Positions 24,065 through 35,302 of a stretch of DNA of 64,000 nt are shown here, in pieces (the stretch's first letter is position 1; each line of letters begins with the position of its first letter). Under the pieces are notes generated by a model, which saw only the letters and a list, made by a program, of their open reading frames with translations, had not been told where the DNA came from and ran no database searches. Where the stretch lies: NCBI GenBank assembly GCA_017165825.1, contig CM029387.1, positions 2,511,001-2,575,000 of the forward strand. The letters are read 5' to 3'. A program made the translations under genes and the position numbers. This DNA is from Hepsetus odoe. Taxonomy: Eukaryota > Chordata > Actinopteri > Characiformes > Hepsetidae.

Positions 24065-24301
24065 CAGAGAGAGAGAGAGAGAGAGAGGGAGAGACAGAGA
24101 GAGAGAGGGAGAGAGAGAGGGAGAGAGAGACAGAGACAGAGAGAGAGAGGGAGAGAGAAAGAAGGAGAGAGAGGGGGAGAGAGAGAGAGGGAGAGAGAGA
24201 GAAAGAGAGAAAGAAGGAGAGAGAGAGAGGGAGGGAGAGAGAGAGATAGAGACAGAGAGAGAGAGAGATAGAGAGACAGAGAGGAGAGAGAAAGAAGGAG
24301 A

Positions 24302-24343
<42 letters not shown>

Positions 24344-24835
24344 GGAGAGAGAGAGAGGGAGAGAGAGAGAGATAGAGAGACAGAGAGAGAGAGAGAGATA
24401 GAGACAGAGAGAGGGAGAGAGGGAGATGAGAGAGAGAGGGAGAGAGAGGGAGATGAGAGAAAGAGAGAGAGAGAGAATGAGAAACAAAACGTTACAAAGA
24501 AAGATGAAGAGGCTCACTAAAAGGCTTAAATACATTGAGAGAGCAAAAGAGTGATGGAGAGAGGGAGCGAGAGAAAAGAAAAGTAAGAGAGAAAGAAAAG
24601 GAATGTGCAAGAGAGATAAATGCAGCAATGGCAAAAAAGAGAGAATTAGAAAGAGATGAGAGACAGAGTGGGAGAAAGAAAATGAGCAGGAGGACAAATA
24701 CAGAAAAAAGGATGAGTTTTTGGGGGACAGAGACAAAGAGAAAGAGAGAGAGAGACAAAGAGGGAGAGAGAGAGAGAGAGAGAGAGAGAACGAGAAGGAG
24801 AGAGAGAGACAGAATCAACCGAACAGTCTGTTAAA
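24065..24835. repeat. Long polypurine tract, (GA)n with GGGA, GACA and GATA variants
   Basis: Almost only G and A on the + strand from 24065 to about 24480, a less pure purine-rich part to 24730, then another GA run at 24735-24810. It gives a 228-residue Ser/Leu reading frame on the - strand, which is low-complexity and not a gene. Confidence 0.95.
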
Positions 24836-25039
24836 AGAAATCCAGAAGTGGTTTTCTCTGAGATTAGAGAATTCGTTTTAAAGGATTATTTTGCTTCTTA
24901 ATCTCACGAAAAATAAAGACCCTAACATTTCTTTTCCAGCATTTCATGGCGTCTGTATTGCGAATCCTCAGGTAGATGATTTCAGGCAGGTCTCCATCCT
25001 CATCCTTACAGCCCTGTACTGTAGCTCAAGTCTCATTTG

Positions 25040-25260
25040 TTCAAATTAAGGCCAGGGAAGGGAAAAAGCTGGCCATTAGTGCGTCTGGATGAACAAACGA
25101 CATTCAAAGCGTTTCCATGTCGCCCCGGTTCAACCCCAGACTGGCTTGGAGTAATGGCCTGGCTGGCCCTTTCAAAGGCACCGACGGCACCATGATTAAT
25201 GAATCTGACCTGGCAATTGCAGAAGAATACAGCTTATTGTATTAAAGAACTGCTTCCAGC
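25040..25260. promoter_or_regulatory. Candidate conserved non-coding element
   Basis: A repeat-free block of higher GC than its surroundings, with no long coding frame. Visible potential sites are CCTTTCAAAGG (TCF/LEF-like palindrome), TGATTAATGAATC (homeodomain-like) and GGCAATTGC. Conservation itself cannot be seen from one sequence. Confidence 0.3.
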
Positions 25261-26034
25261 CACAAACACAATTGTTGGTGTACAAGCCCACTTAACATTC
25301 TTCAAAAAAAAAGAAGGCGGTTTGGTGAGAGATGATCCGATAAAGAGAAAAGGTAATACCTTTCATCAGTTTCTGTGTCGTAATGCGAGCGGATGAGTGG
25401 AAAAAAATAACCGAGAGCCAAATCCAGCCCCTCATCAGGTTTTATTCCATTATATATTTCCCAGAGAAGATGTATTTGTTTGGTTTATTTACTTACGTTC
25501 ACTTTTTGAATTGTTTTTCAGGAATGAACTTCCACGCAAACTGGCTGAGCTACTCCACAGGTTACCCCACCGGGCCATTTAAGGGATTAAAAAAATAATC
25601 TCAGGAAGAGGTTTTGTAGTAAAACAACCGTAGATATTTTGATGAACAAGTCATTTCAAATTTTTTGTGCAACAGTTTAATTTATTCTATTTAAAATGAA
25701 GTTTTATACTGAAGTCAGCCGATATTTGTGCTCCTTATGTGCACATTTTGTCCAGAAACGTGAAGTTTCTGGTTTTACAGCTGGATTGGCCGAACCCCAT
25801 TCTAGTGATAATCCACAGCAAGCAGGGAGTTTTGTAAAATCACATGCAGGAATGGAGAGTGTGATGATATTATTAACATTTTTATTGAATTTACACCCTG
25901 ACATTGTGGTTTTAAACAAACATTTGCACTCATAACCTTTCAATTTAACATAAGCCTGGAAGGACCTTTGACATGAACTTGCACAGGCATTTAAGAAGGT
26001 TTGCAAACATTTCTTTTAAATCGCTGTAACGAGC

Positions 26035-26245
26035 GGCGGCTCGTTGCTTTACTTTACAATGCCTTGGAATTGAGCTCGGGCAGATTTTAGAACCAGTATT
26101 ATCCGTTTTCTAAACAGCTCCAGACCCGGCCTGCCCTGTGGCACTGAGCCTGTGCCACAATCAGGGCAAATTACCCTGCAGTGTCAAAGGCTAAGCTTAC
26201 AGGGACAATTTGTGGCTATAACGAGGCTAAAGCAACAATTATGCT
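26035..26245. promoter_or_regulatory. Candidate conserved non-coding element
   Basis: A repeat-free, moderately GC-rich block with GTGGCACTGAGCCTGTGCCAC (an inverted repeat around TGAGCCT), GTCAAAGGCTAAG and no gene-like frame. Listed only because it stands out from the AT-rich background. Confidence 0.25.
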
Positions 26246-26984
26246 GCATTCTGGAGGCAGCGGAGAAACAGCAAAAAAAAAAAGAAGGTGGTGTGCGTGG
26301 GGGTGGCAGGCAGGGGGGCAACATATATCAAAATGCATGGGTCAAGCTGTTTTTTTTTCGTAACCACAAGGGGGAGGAAGTCAGTTCCAACTTTTCAACC
26401 AGAACATCTGTGGTTTCATTAGTTTCCCCCCAAAAAACATGTCCTCTATCTGTCATGCCAAAGGCCTTGATAGACGGCCTGAGAGGGAAGCTGGAGCATT
26501 AAAGAAGGCGTTCTCACAGCCCAGATCCCCATTTTACCCCCGGTGTCGTAGTTATAGCCTATATTTTTTGTGAGACGTGTCTAAACTGGAAGACGTGTGC
26601 TGTCAATCCCTGTAACCCGATTAAATCCATCGTTTTTAGGAGATCTAGAACCCTTCTGTCCATCGCTGCACCAAGGCAAGCCTTTTACACTTCCTTGAAC
26701 GAAGAGTTCCGGACATTTCTATGTTCACAAGGCTACTTTGTCCAGCTCATGGGCGCAGAAGGCGTCTCAGATGGACCCAGACGGCTGCGCTGACCCTCAG
26801 TGAGGCTGCAAGGTCAGCTGAGGGCAAACGACTCTTTTCAAGGAAAAGTCGCACGAGCCCGTTAGCCTGCGTTCATTCACACAATTACAGCCCGCTCTTT
26901 CAGGCAGGGATGGGAAAAGATCCCAGATAAGATTTAGATCTTTATGGGCAGAGAGAACCTACACTAGTCTCAGAAGTGCTCTTT

Positions 26985-27060
26985 ACTTTACATTACACTG
27001 ATATATGTAAATGAGCTCTGTTCTGATTGGTTGTCCTATATGGTGCCTGGTCTAGGCTGA
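26985..27060 (+). repeat. Dispersed repeat, inverted partner of 5876-6080
   Basis: Shares the GATATATGTAAATGAGC and CTGTTCTGATTGG blocks in the opposite orientation to the copy at 5.9-6.1 kb. Homology may extend to about 27240. Confidence 0.5.
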
Positions 27061-27647
27061 AACTCTGCTTGTGATAAACTACTGTAGGCTGAGCAACTGA
27101 ATGTGTGTTGGGTGTACGAATGGAAAAAGTTCTGAATTGTGTGGATGGTATTATTTTAAGCTTTTACGATCTTTTTCTGTCCAACCAAACTCAAAATAGT
27201 GCAGTTTTTCCCAATAGGGGCCCTTTAAAGCTCAGTACATTTTGTATTTCTTATTTTGAAATTGCTTAAATTTATTATTGGTCTTTTTGTTGGTGAGTTT
27301 CATCATCCAAAATTGTCTGGCAGGTCATTCTGTGTGCTTCAACTTAATGCTCGACATTCACAGAACGCATAAGACAGGTAAACAACTGAAATTAAATTTC
27401 TAAAAAACACAATATTCTTTAAACAGTCTTAAATGAGAGGCGTTAGATATATTATTATATTGAAGCTATAATGGCCATTGTATTTTTTTTACCTGGCAGG
27501 AATGGTTTGATGAATGTGGGGTCGTATCAGCCCTGAATTATTACTCAGATCATGAAGCTTATCCCATAATCGTATAGAAGTTTTAGGTGATTACTGTCTG
27601 AGGTCCAGATGGTAGCAATATTCCCACAAAGACAACCCCCCCCCCCC

Positions 27648-27683
<36 letters not shown>

Positions 27684-29973
27684 TTCCCTGCCATCTCTTT
27701 TACCATCACATGCCCATTAACACCACAGCCTGTGACAGGTTTATGCACTCCGGCTCTTTACTGTAAGCCCCGTCTCACGGCCCTGCTGAAAGCAGGCATC
27801 AACCAGCATGCCATTAAGGACATTAAAAACACACTCTTCAAATCCTGTTCGGGTCCTTCAAAGTCCTGTTTCTGGGTGGAAATTTTCCATGAAACTTTTT
27901 GCAATATCACACTAATATCCACTTATAAAAATGTGCCAAAAATGTAAGTCCACTAATTAAAATCACCCTTGTAGTTGTCTATATATGTTTGTGTTAAGCT
28001 TTAATTCTAGCTTCTTTCATTTGGAACTGGAGCTCCAAGGCTCTGGTTGCAAACATCAGAAGTGAACATGTTCTGAACATGTTCTGAAAACCACCCTCAT
28101 CCAGCTCTTCATTACGACGGGTGTGAATGTGGTTTAGGACACAGAATCAGCTTTAGACATGAATATAGCTGTTTCAGACCAACACTAGAACTTCTGTTGA
28201 CAAAGCAGGTCTGATCTGGGATCAGATTTGTCTATATTTGTGACATTGTCATAAAAACTGTTTCCAGGTCAGCACCCTCTCTCTTTAACAGCACTGCATT
28301 CAGCTGAGCAGCACGTTTAGTTCACGTTTACTGCTGACAGTATGTCACTCTGTGTTCTAAACCACGTTAACTAGTCTCCTCCACCGGAACGAAGAGCTGG
28401 TTAACGAGATTTTAAAGATGAATTATTCCTAATGGGTGCTTTCAAATCCAACCGCCCATTTAAAAAAAAAAACAGGATTCAGAATTAGGTTCTGTGTTGT
28501 CATGATGGAAACCCATAGACCAGGTGGAAGGTCAAACAAAGGACTTGGGAGAGACTGAAAACACCCACTCTACAGGAATGGGAGGGAAAATTCAGTGACC
28601 AGCATGAGTTTATAGTATTAACATGGTTTTAATGCTAAATTAGGAAGTTGTCTCACTGAATCTGATGTTGTATTTCTTAAAAAAAAACCAAAAAAAAAAC
28701 AATATGACACTCATCTGAAATGACCTCCCACTGTTTTTTTTTACTGCTGTTTACTGATTGGATTATAATGTACTGGGATTATCACTGCGTTCTATTCTAC
28801 CGTAAATTTTCCAACTTCATTCCACACATTCCTGAATTATTCGCAGTGCTGTCATTGGGAAAAGACTGTTTCCGATTTTGGTGGAGAACTGGAGAAAAAA
28901 GCAGCCGCACACAGACGTGTAATCAAGAAAGATCCCGACAGTCACGACTGAGATGAACATTCAGTCCTGGAGATGCAAATCAGGGCGAAGTGATGTGAAC
29001 TTCACACCCTCCATGGGAACCCCAACTGCTGGAGTCCAGCTCCAGATTATTTAACAGATTATGGCCAGATTATTACTCCACAGCATTTACATTAGACAAA
29101 CAAACTGTTTGCAGTTTTCAGAAAAATGTCTTTTTTTTAAAAGGCAAAAATATATTTTCCAAAAAACAAAAAATATTTAAAATTTCAATATTTGCCATTT
29201 AGCTTTTTTTTGTAAGTTGCTTTTTGGAGCAGTAAAATTTCCAAATAAATGTCAGTATTTTTTAGAATGCCAAAAAAAAGTGAATTTAGATTTTATGATG
29301 TTAATTTTTAAAAAGTGTTCATTTCAAAAAATTATAATCAGCATATAGTCAATAATGCTTATCATTAAAAATCATTCTTGTCATGATTTTAATTTAGAAA
29401 TGATTAACCCAAACAAATTCATCATTTATCTTGAACCGGAAGGTTGAGGAACATCAGAAAGTCTGGTATCTGAATTGCCCCATTCACATCTTCACTAAAG
29501 TCCATTCCAGCCTTTACCTGAAAAGTCCTGATTCAACACAACCACCTTCAGCTTTTCTGACCCTCCAGACAAACAAGAGCGTCTCCAAGCGCATCAGAGA
29601 AAGTGCAGCCGAAACAGCACCACACACACCTTCAACCAGCCAAAGCACATGGACTTTCTTTAAGCAGATGGAATAAACTATGCTGTCCTCCCACACCTTC
29701 ACCCCTCCGCACAGTAAAAACAGCCGCTGACTCACTTCCAAAAAGCCCAGAACTAAGCAGCCCACACGTCAGGCCTAAATCAGACCCTGATTAAAGGGGA
29801 AGTCTGATCAGAAGTGAAAGTGAGAGTTGATAAAGTGATTAAAGCTGCTTACCCAACATGCCGAGCGTGTCCACGCGAGTCTTCGAGCCCAAAGTCCACG
29901 AGAAGTGAGGAGCAGAAGCGGGGAAGCTGCACAGGTTAACACTGCAGGAGCAAAACTCCACACAGGCTTTAAG

Positions 29974-30003
29974 CAGGAGGAGGAGGAGGAGGAGGAGGAG
30001 GAC
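29974..30003. repeat. (AGG)n microsatellite at left edge of gap
   Basis: Runs straight into the N block. It continues as the same motif at 30398-30443, which suggests the gap was caused by this low-complexity sequence. Confidence 0.95.
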
Positions 30004-30303
30004 NNNNNNNNNNNNNNNNNNNNNNNNNNNNNNNNNNNNNNNNNNNNNNNNNNNNNNNNNNNNNNNNNNNNNNNNNNNNNNNNNNNNNNNNNNNNNNNNN
30101 NNNNNNNNNNNNNNNNNNNNNNNNNNNNNNNNNNNNNNNNNNNNNNNNNNNNNNNNNNNNNNNNNNNNNNNNNNNNNNNNNNNNNNNNNNNNNNNNNNNN
30201 NNNNNNNNNNNNNNNNNNNNNNNNNNNNNNNNNNNNNNNNNNNNNNNNNNNNNNNNNNNNNNNNNNNNNNNNNNNNNNNNNNNNNNNNNNNNNNNNNNNN
30301 NNN
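30004..30303. other. Assembly gap, 300 N
   Basis: Exactly 300 undetermined bases. Reading frames spanning it are artefacts. The true length is unknown if 300 is a placeholder. Confidence 0.99.
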
Positions 30304-30397
30304 AGCCGCTTGTTTAATTCCTCCTCTCTTACAAACAAAGCGTGTCTCACCATCACTCAGGCTAACAAGGATTTAAGCAGGGCTTTTGTAGAAATGT

Positions 30398-30443
30398 GAG
30401 GAGGAGGAGGAGGACGAGGAGGAGGAGGAGGAGGAGGAGGAGG
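30398..30443. repeat. (GGA)n microsatellite right of the gap
   Basis: GAGGAGGAGG with one GAC interruption, beginning 95 bp after the N block. Confidence 0.95.
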
Positions 30444-30449
30444 AACCTC

Positions 30450-31990
30450 CCTCTGGGGCCAAGCACTCTTACACTACACATCCAATCTGCACCAGCAGTG
30501 ACAACAATAAACACCAAATAACAAATAAAATAATCAAGTATATAACATTAAAGTTATTTCTGCATAACATGATTAAGCATTACGCGGCTTAAGAACTATC
30601 TACCTACTTATATGAACCAAACAAGATTATTTACAATTACTTCTACTGTCTCCTTTCTTTTGGCCAGTAGACAGTTAAACATGTCCCCGGTGCAAATCAT
30701 ATCCACAGAAACAAAGAAACAAATGCAGATAAATCCAAATATCCAGACTGAAAAGCACCTCCATTATGAAAGCACCTCCACCATAATTCCTCCATTAAGT
30801 TCCTTGATCGAAGCAGAAGGTTGCTCAGGGTTTGGTCTGATGGGTCCTTATGTTTAAGCAACACTGGAGGTTCCCCCTGGACGGGTGCCTCAAACAGCAC
30901 TGCCTTTGACGGGCCCTTTGAAAACTGTGGGCTGCAAAGGTGTTCTTTAAAAGGGTGAATCTGAGCTCACAGAAAGGAAGAGCCATGCTTTATAATCGAG
31001 AACGTACACTAAACAAACTCACCTGCCCAGGTGACGTTAAAGAGAACGAGAACATGGCAAACCCCCGCCCCCAGCACCAGCGCTGCATTTTAAAAGGGGA
31101 AATAAACATGTGGAAGTCCTAGGAAGGAGCAAGAAACCTGAAACTCTGGAAATGACTTGCTTGCCAAACGTATGTTCAAATATGTTTATGCATTTCTCTC
31201 AATCCTGAACCAGAACCATGGAAGTGACCTCCTAGAAGATCAAAGATTATCACAGGCCTACTATTAGTCATCGTTTTGACTGTGTGAATGGGTTACTTGC
31301 GCTCATTCTACTCCGTGTAAACTGTTTTAATTCCTTAGATAAATCCTCAAATTGGGTCGGCATGTCGAAAAGGAGAGAATGTGCCCTTGGGGAGTGTAGG
31401 TGACCCCGACCCCAAAAGTTCTGCAATTCTGCAGGTAGCCTTGAAAATGAGCAGCACCCACACTGACACAACGCCCCTTCAGATGGATTTGGCAGTTTTG
31501 GTCCTGAAAACAATTAACAAGTAACAAGATTTCTTTGCTGAATTTGTCCCGGTATGTCCAAAGTGACCAAATCCCATCAACTGGGCAGAATCACAAACCT
31601 GTACCCCACTGCTTTTGGCTCCTGTCTCGTTCCGTAATCCATTAAGGTGAAGTGTGTGGAATGATGTGTGTGAAAAGTGTATGAGTTATGTGAGGAAAAT
31701 CTGGAAAGTCTATGTAATTCTCATAAAATCACAGTCAGCTCTGTTCAAAAGACGTTTGAAAGCAGACTAGACGACAGGATGGAGAGCTAATCGATCATTC
31801 AGGCCAATCAAAAAGGTTCTGAAAATTATTTATAGATAGCTTTAGTTTGAACTAACAATTTAAACATTTGAATAATGCCATTTGGCTCATTAATAGCGAA
31901 AGAGAAAGGGACCGATTGCAAAGCTCTGAGGGACTCCGAGAATGAAATGAGATTGAAATGAAAGATTTATGCATTCAAAGCTGGTAAAAT
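30450..31990. other. Intergenic, no gene seen
   Basis: Unique DNA with only short chance frames. Confidence 0.5.
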
Positions 31991-32329
31991 CTAAATCCTT
32001 GGAAACAATATGTACAAGTATTGGCTTAAAGCAGTGAGGAGAGCATTTTTGTTCCCTGTGTCACTCTAACATAATGAAAGTGGTTAGAACTTTTTGTATT
32101 GGTGCTGAAAAACTTGTTCGGCGGAACGCGGTAATCAACAGCTTCGGTTTGTCTCAGGTCCAAATCGGAGGAAACAACACGTGCAAGTTTTTGCAGTGAG
32201 GACAACAGCTTTGTTCCCTCTGTCACTCAAACATAGTGAAAGTAAATGGTTAGAACCCTTTTTGGTGCTGTAAGCGTGTTCCTTTCGCTGGAGTGTAATA
32301 ATAAACAGCTTCCGTCTGTCTCAGGTCTG
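31991..32329. repeat. Tandem duplication of about 169 bp, two diverged units
   Basis: Unit 1 (31991-32160) and unit 2 (32161-32329) share AGTGAGGA, TTGTTCCCT, GTCACTC, AACATA.TGAAAGT, GGTTAGAAC and the closing GTCTGTCTCAGGTC-like block in the same order. Divergence is substantial, so it is an old duplication of unknown function. Confidence 0.75.
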
Positions 32330-33098
32330 TCAAACACTTGATCTGTCCTCCAGCCACTCTTAAACACACACCTCGTGAAAGATGCATCACCTTTGAAAGT
32401 AGGTCAGACCGAATGTACTTTTTACTTTTAGCTTTTCCACGAGCCTGGAGTCACCGAGCTGACGATAGAAGGGGATTCCACTGAAGCCAGGCATTCCTTG
32501 GCCCTGGTTCTCAGGAACACCTTTGCCCGCCCAAACTACCTCCAGCCTCCCACCCCCTCTCTCCAGCTGAGCTCTCTCCACCCACAAACATGCACTCGTT
32601 CTCTGGCACTCCTTCCACTGCAAACACCAGGCTCGCAACACAAAGCCCTGGGCAAACAAGGCCTCGCTTGCCTTGCTCTCAACAAGAAAAACGGCAAGAC
32701 AAATGCAGGGAGGCTCCCCGAAGCCCTATTAATAGACCAAAGCAACAATGCAGCTGAGCACAAGATGAAAGAACGCAAACTGAGTCTCATGACAGCTCCT
32801 AAAGCTGTGGGTGGAAGACGCATCAGAAAGGACACTGTGAGTTTCTCACCAAGGATACGGGATACCATCGGGTCTGCCATCTCGTTGGGCAACCCCCGAT
32901 GGCGGATTTTCGTTTCAAACCATTCAGGTTTGATCAGATAACTCCGGGGAATATTTGAGCTGTGAAGATTTCCAAGTTGCTTTTCAGACGCAGCAGAGCA
33001 TCTAGGGCTTTCTCCAAAAGCCATCTGCTCTCAGGTGCCATCCAGGTATTTTCCAACTGAGAAGACACACAGTGTGGGACGCTTTCTCATTCATTCTA
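32330..33098. other. Intergenic, no gene seen
   Basis: GC-moderate; overlapping frames of 147-162 codons at 32498-33024 on both strands have no recognisable domain and look like chance frames in GC-richer DNA. Confidence 0.45.
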
Positions 33099-33590
33099 CA
33101 GTGCTGTGCAAACGTTTTGAGCCTCTTTCTTCAAATTTTGTTTCCAAAGATCCAGACTTTCTTGTATGTCTAATGTCTTGTCGAGGAACAGTTCTCCAGA
33201 TCTTCCTGAAGGACAGTGTTGTTGTCTCTCATCTTCAGTCCAGTCTCTGTACCTGAGCAGTTCTCCAGATCTTCCTGAAGGACAGTGTTGTTGTCTCTCA
33301 TGTTCAGTCCAGTCTCTGTACCTGAGCAGTTTGATAGTTCTGTGTTGGTTAATCCACACAGTGATCTACGTCTGAACCTTCAAGTAGAACAAAGCGTCTA
33401 ACTTAGACATGAAGCAGTGAAGAAACAGGAGCAGATGATTCCAGATGATCAGGGGATTCATTTACTGCTGATGCTGAACACTGAGTGGTTGAAACCCCTA
33501 GAACCTTGTATCACTTTGTGGTCTCGCACAGCAAAATGTTCCCATTTCTTTCATTTAACCAACTCAACAGGCCAACGATGTGACGATTTG
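33099..33590 (+). mobile_element. VNTR-MITE copy 2 (two 69-bp units)
   Basis: The left TIR CAGTGCTGTGCAAACGTTTT starts right after TA at 33097-33098. The left arm has CCAAAGATCCAGACTTTCTTG. Two 69-bp units lie at 33191-33259 and 33260-33328, then the right arm (TTTGATAGTTCTGTGTTGG, GATGATTCCAGATGATCAGG). The right TIR has decayed. Confidence 0.75.
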
Positions 33591-33599
33591 ATGGAAAGA

Positions 33600-34370
33600 A
33601 AATACCCAATTCCCTAACAAAATGTAAAAAATGAGGGGAAATCAAGAACTGAACTGTTATGTGTTTCGACAAAACCAGAAGTGAAGGGTCACCTGAATTA
33701 TGCATTGAGGTAAAGTGGTAAAGCGTGTGCATCCAAAGATGAAAAATAATGCAGAGAGCATTCCTTTAGAGGAAGAACCCAGAGCGACACCTACTCTGAC
33801 ATAATACCAGGCTGTCAGCTTGAGCGATGAACATGAGGACGAACGCCCATGTGTACACTTCGCTAAGCCTCTGAGCACAGGAACAACAAACGAAGGCACA
33901 CAGCTCATGTGTGGTTAGGCTTGGACACATACCACAGTCATTTTCTGCAAGTCTGCTCTTGGCAGGTGTCCTGTCCTGGGCTCTTTACGAGATATTAGCA
34001 CTAATATCAGAAACACTAACATACGTCCACATGGGAACTGCCTAAATTCCCTAAAGTCTCTCCTGAGCTGTAGTGTGTGGAAGCAAATCTGAGCGAAAAG
34101 TCAACAGTAAGGAAGAATGATCTATTCTCAAAATCTGACCTGTTTAAAAATGATCTGTACGAATATCAGCCCCACAAAGTTCAGTTAGCTGCACCTTCAC
34201 AGCACTGACACTCCTCCGATTCGCTTCAAGTTCCTCCCTGTGTCATCAGAGAACAGGCAATAAAAAAGAAGAGGGTGAGGATTATCCTTGCTGTCCAGCT
34301 ACAAAGGTTGTAGCTAGTTAGTCAATGCAAAATGGCAAAACATGGACATTAAAGTACTATTAAAGGTGTA
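33600..34370. other. Intergenic, no gene seen
   Basis: Unique DNA, ending in a CTT run that forms the 3' tail of the adjacent LINE. Confidence 0.5.
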
Positions 34371-34375
34371 GACAG

Positions 34376-35185
34376 TGTTTCTTCTTCTTCTTCTTCTTCT
34401 TTTGGCTGCTCCAATTTAGGAGCCATCACAGCAGATCATCCGTCTCCATTTCTTCCAGTCCTCTGCATCTTCCTTCTTCAAACCGACCACCTGCATGTCC
34501 TCTCTCACCACGTCCACAAACCTCCTCTTTGGTCTTCCTCTTCTCCTCTTTCCTGGCAGCTCCATCTTCAACATCCTCCTCCCAATATAATCCTCGTCTC
34601 TCCTCTGGAGATGTCCAAACCAACGCAACCTTGCTTCTCTAATTTTGTCTCCAAAACATCTAACCTGAGCTGCCTCTCTAATATACTCATTTCTAATCCT
34701 GTCACATCCTCGTCACACCCAACGAACATCTCAGCATCTTTAACTCTGACACCTCCAGCTCCGCCTCCTGTCTTTTTTCATCAGTGCCACCGTCTCCAAC
34801 CCGTACAACATAGCTGGTCTCACTACCATCCTGTAAAGCTTCCCTTTTACTCTCTCTTGTACCCGTCTGTCACAGATCACTCCACCCACTCTTCTCCTCC
34901 CATTCCAACCTGCCTGCACTCTCTTCTTCTCCTCTCTTCCACACTCGCCGTTGCTCTGAACTGTTGATCCCAAGTATTTAAACTCCTCCACCTTTACCTC
35001 CTCTACTCCCTCCATCCTCACCACTCCACTTTGCTCCCTTTCGTTCACACTCTTGAGTTCTGTATTTGTTGTACTCACTTGCATTCCTCTCCTCTCTTGG
35101 GCAGATCTCCATCTCTCCAGGTTCTCCTCAAGCTGCTCCCTAATCACTGCAGATTGCAATTTAATCAGCAAAGCTGATAGCATTT
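34376..35185 (-). mobile_element. RTE-type LINE, 3' part of reverse transcriptase ORF, decayed
   Basis: The - strand encodes the C-terminal part of an RTE-clade reverse transcriptase: LERWRSAQERRGMQVS, EEFKYLGSTVQSNGECG, KKRVQAGWNG, VVRPAMLYGLETV, then after a frame break RWFGHLQRRDEDYIGRRM and KRRRGRPKRRFVDVVREDM. The endonuclease and RT core are missing (5' truncation, the norm for LINEs), and an internal stretch between the two frames is lost. The GAA/CTT run at 34378-34402 is the element's 3' tail. Inactive. Confidence 0.85.
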
Positions 35186-35302
35186 GTAGATAATAAACAG
35201 AGGTCCTTCACCTTTGTGAATGTGCTTCACTGCGATAAAATAAGTGTAAAGGTGATTTAAAAATATGTAATAGAGTCAGTATAGAAGTTCTACATGTATA
35301 TA

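Larger units (their letters stand above)
24836..29965. other. Intergenic, no gene seen
   Basis: Contains the candidate regulatory blocks and dispersed repeat listed separately. Other contents are a C run followed by (CA)n at about 27638-27680, an A-rich run at 28678-28701, and A/T-rich DNA at 29120-29400. Confidence 0.5.

Noticed and set aside
24050..24834. 228-codon Ser/Leu-rich frame and Arg/Glu-rich frame
   Set aside because: Direct translation of the GA/CT low-complexity tract.
29808..30399. Frames of 164-182 codons across the gap
   Set aside because: More than half of the residues are undetermined because they span 300 N.
32498..33024. Overlapping 147- and 162-codon frames on opposite strands
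   Set aside because: No recognised domain or splice context; both strands are open because of local composition.
34416..35183. Two - strand frames as host genes
   Set aside because: They are the broken C-terminal part of an RTE reverse transcriptase.
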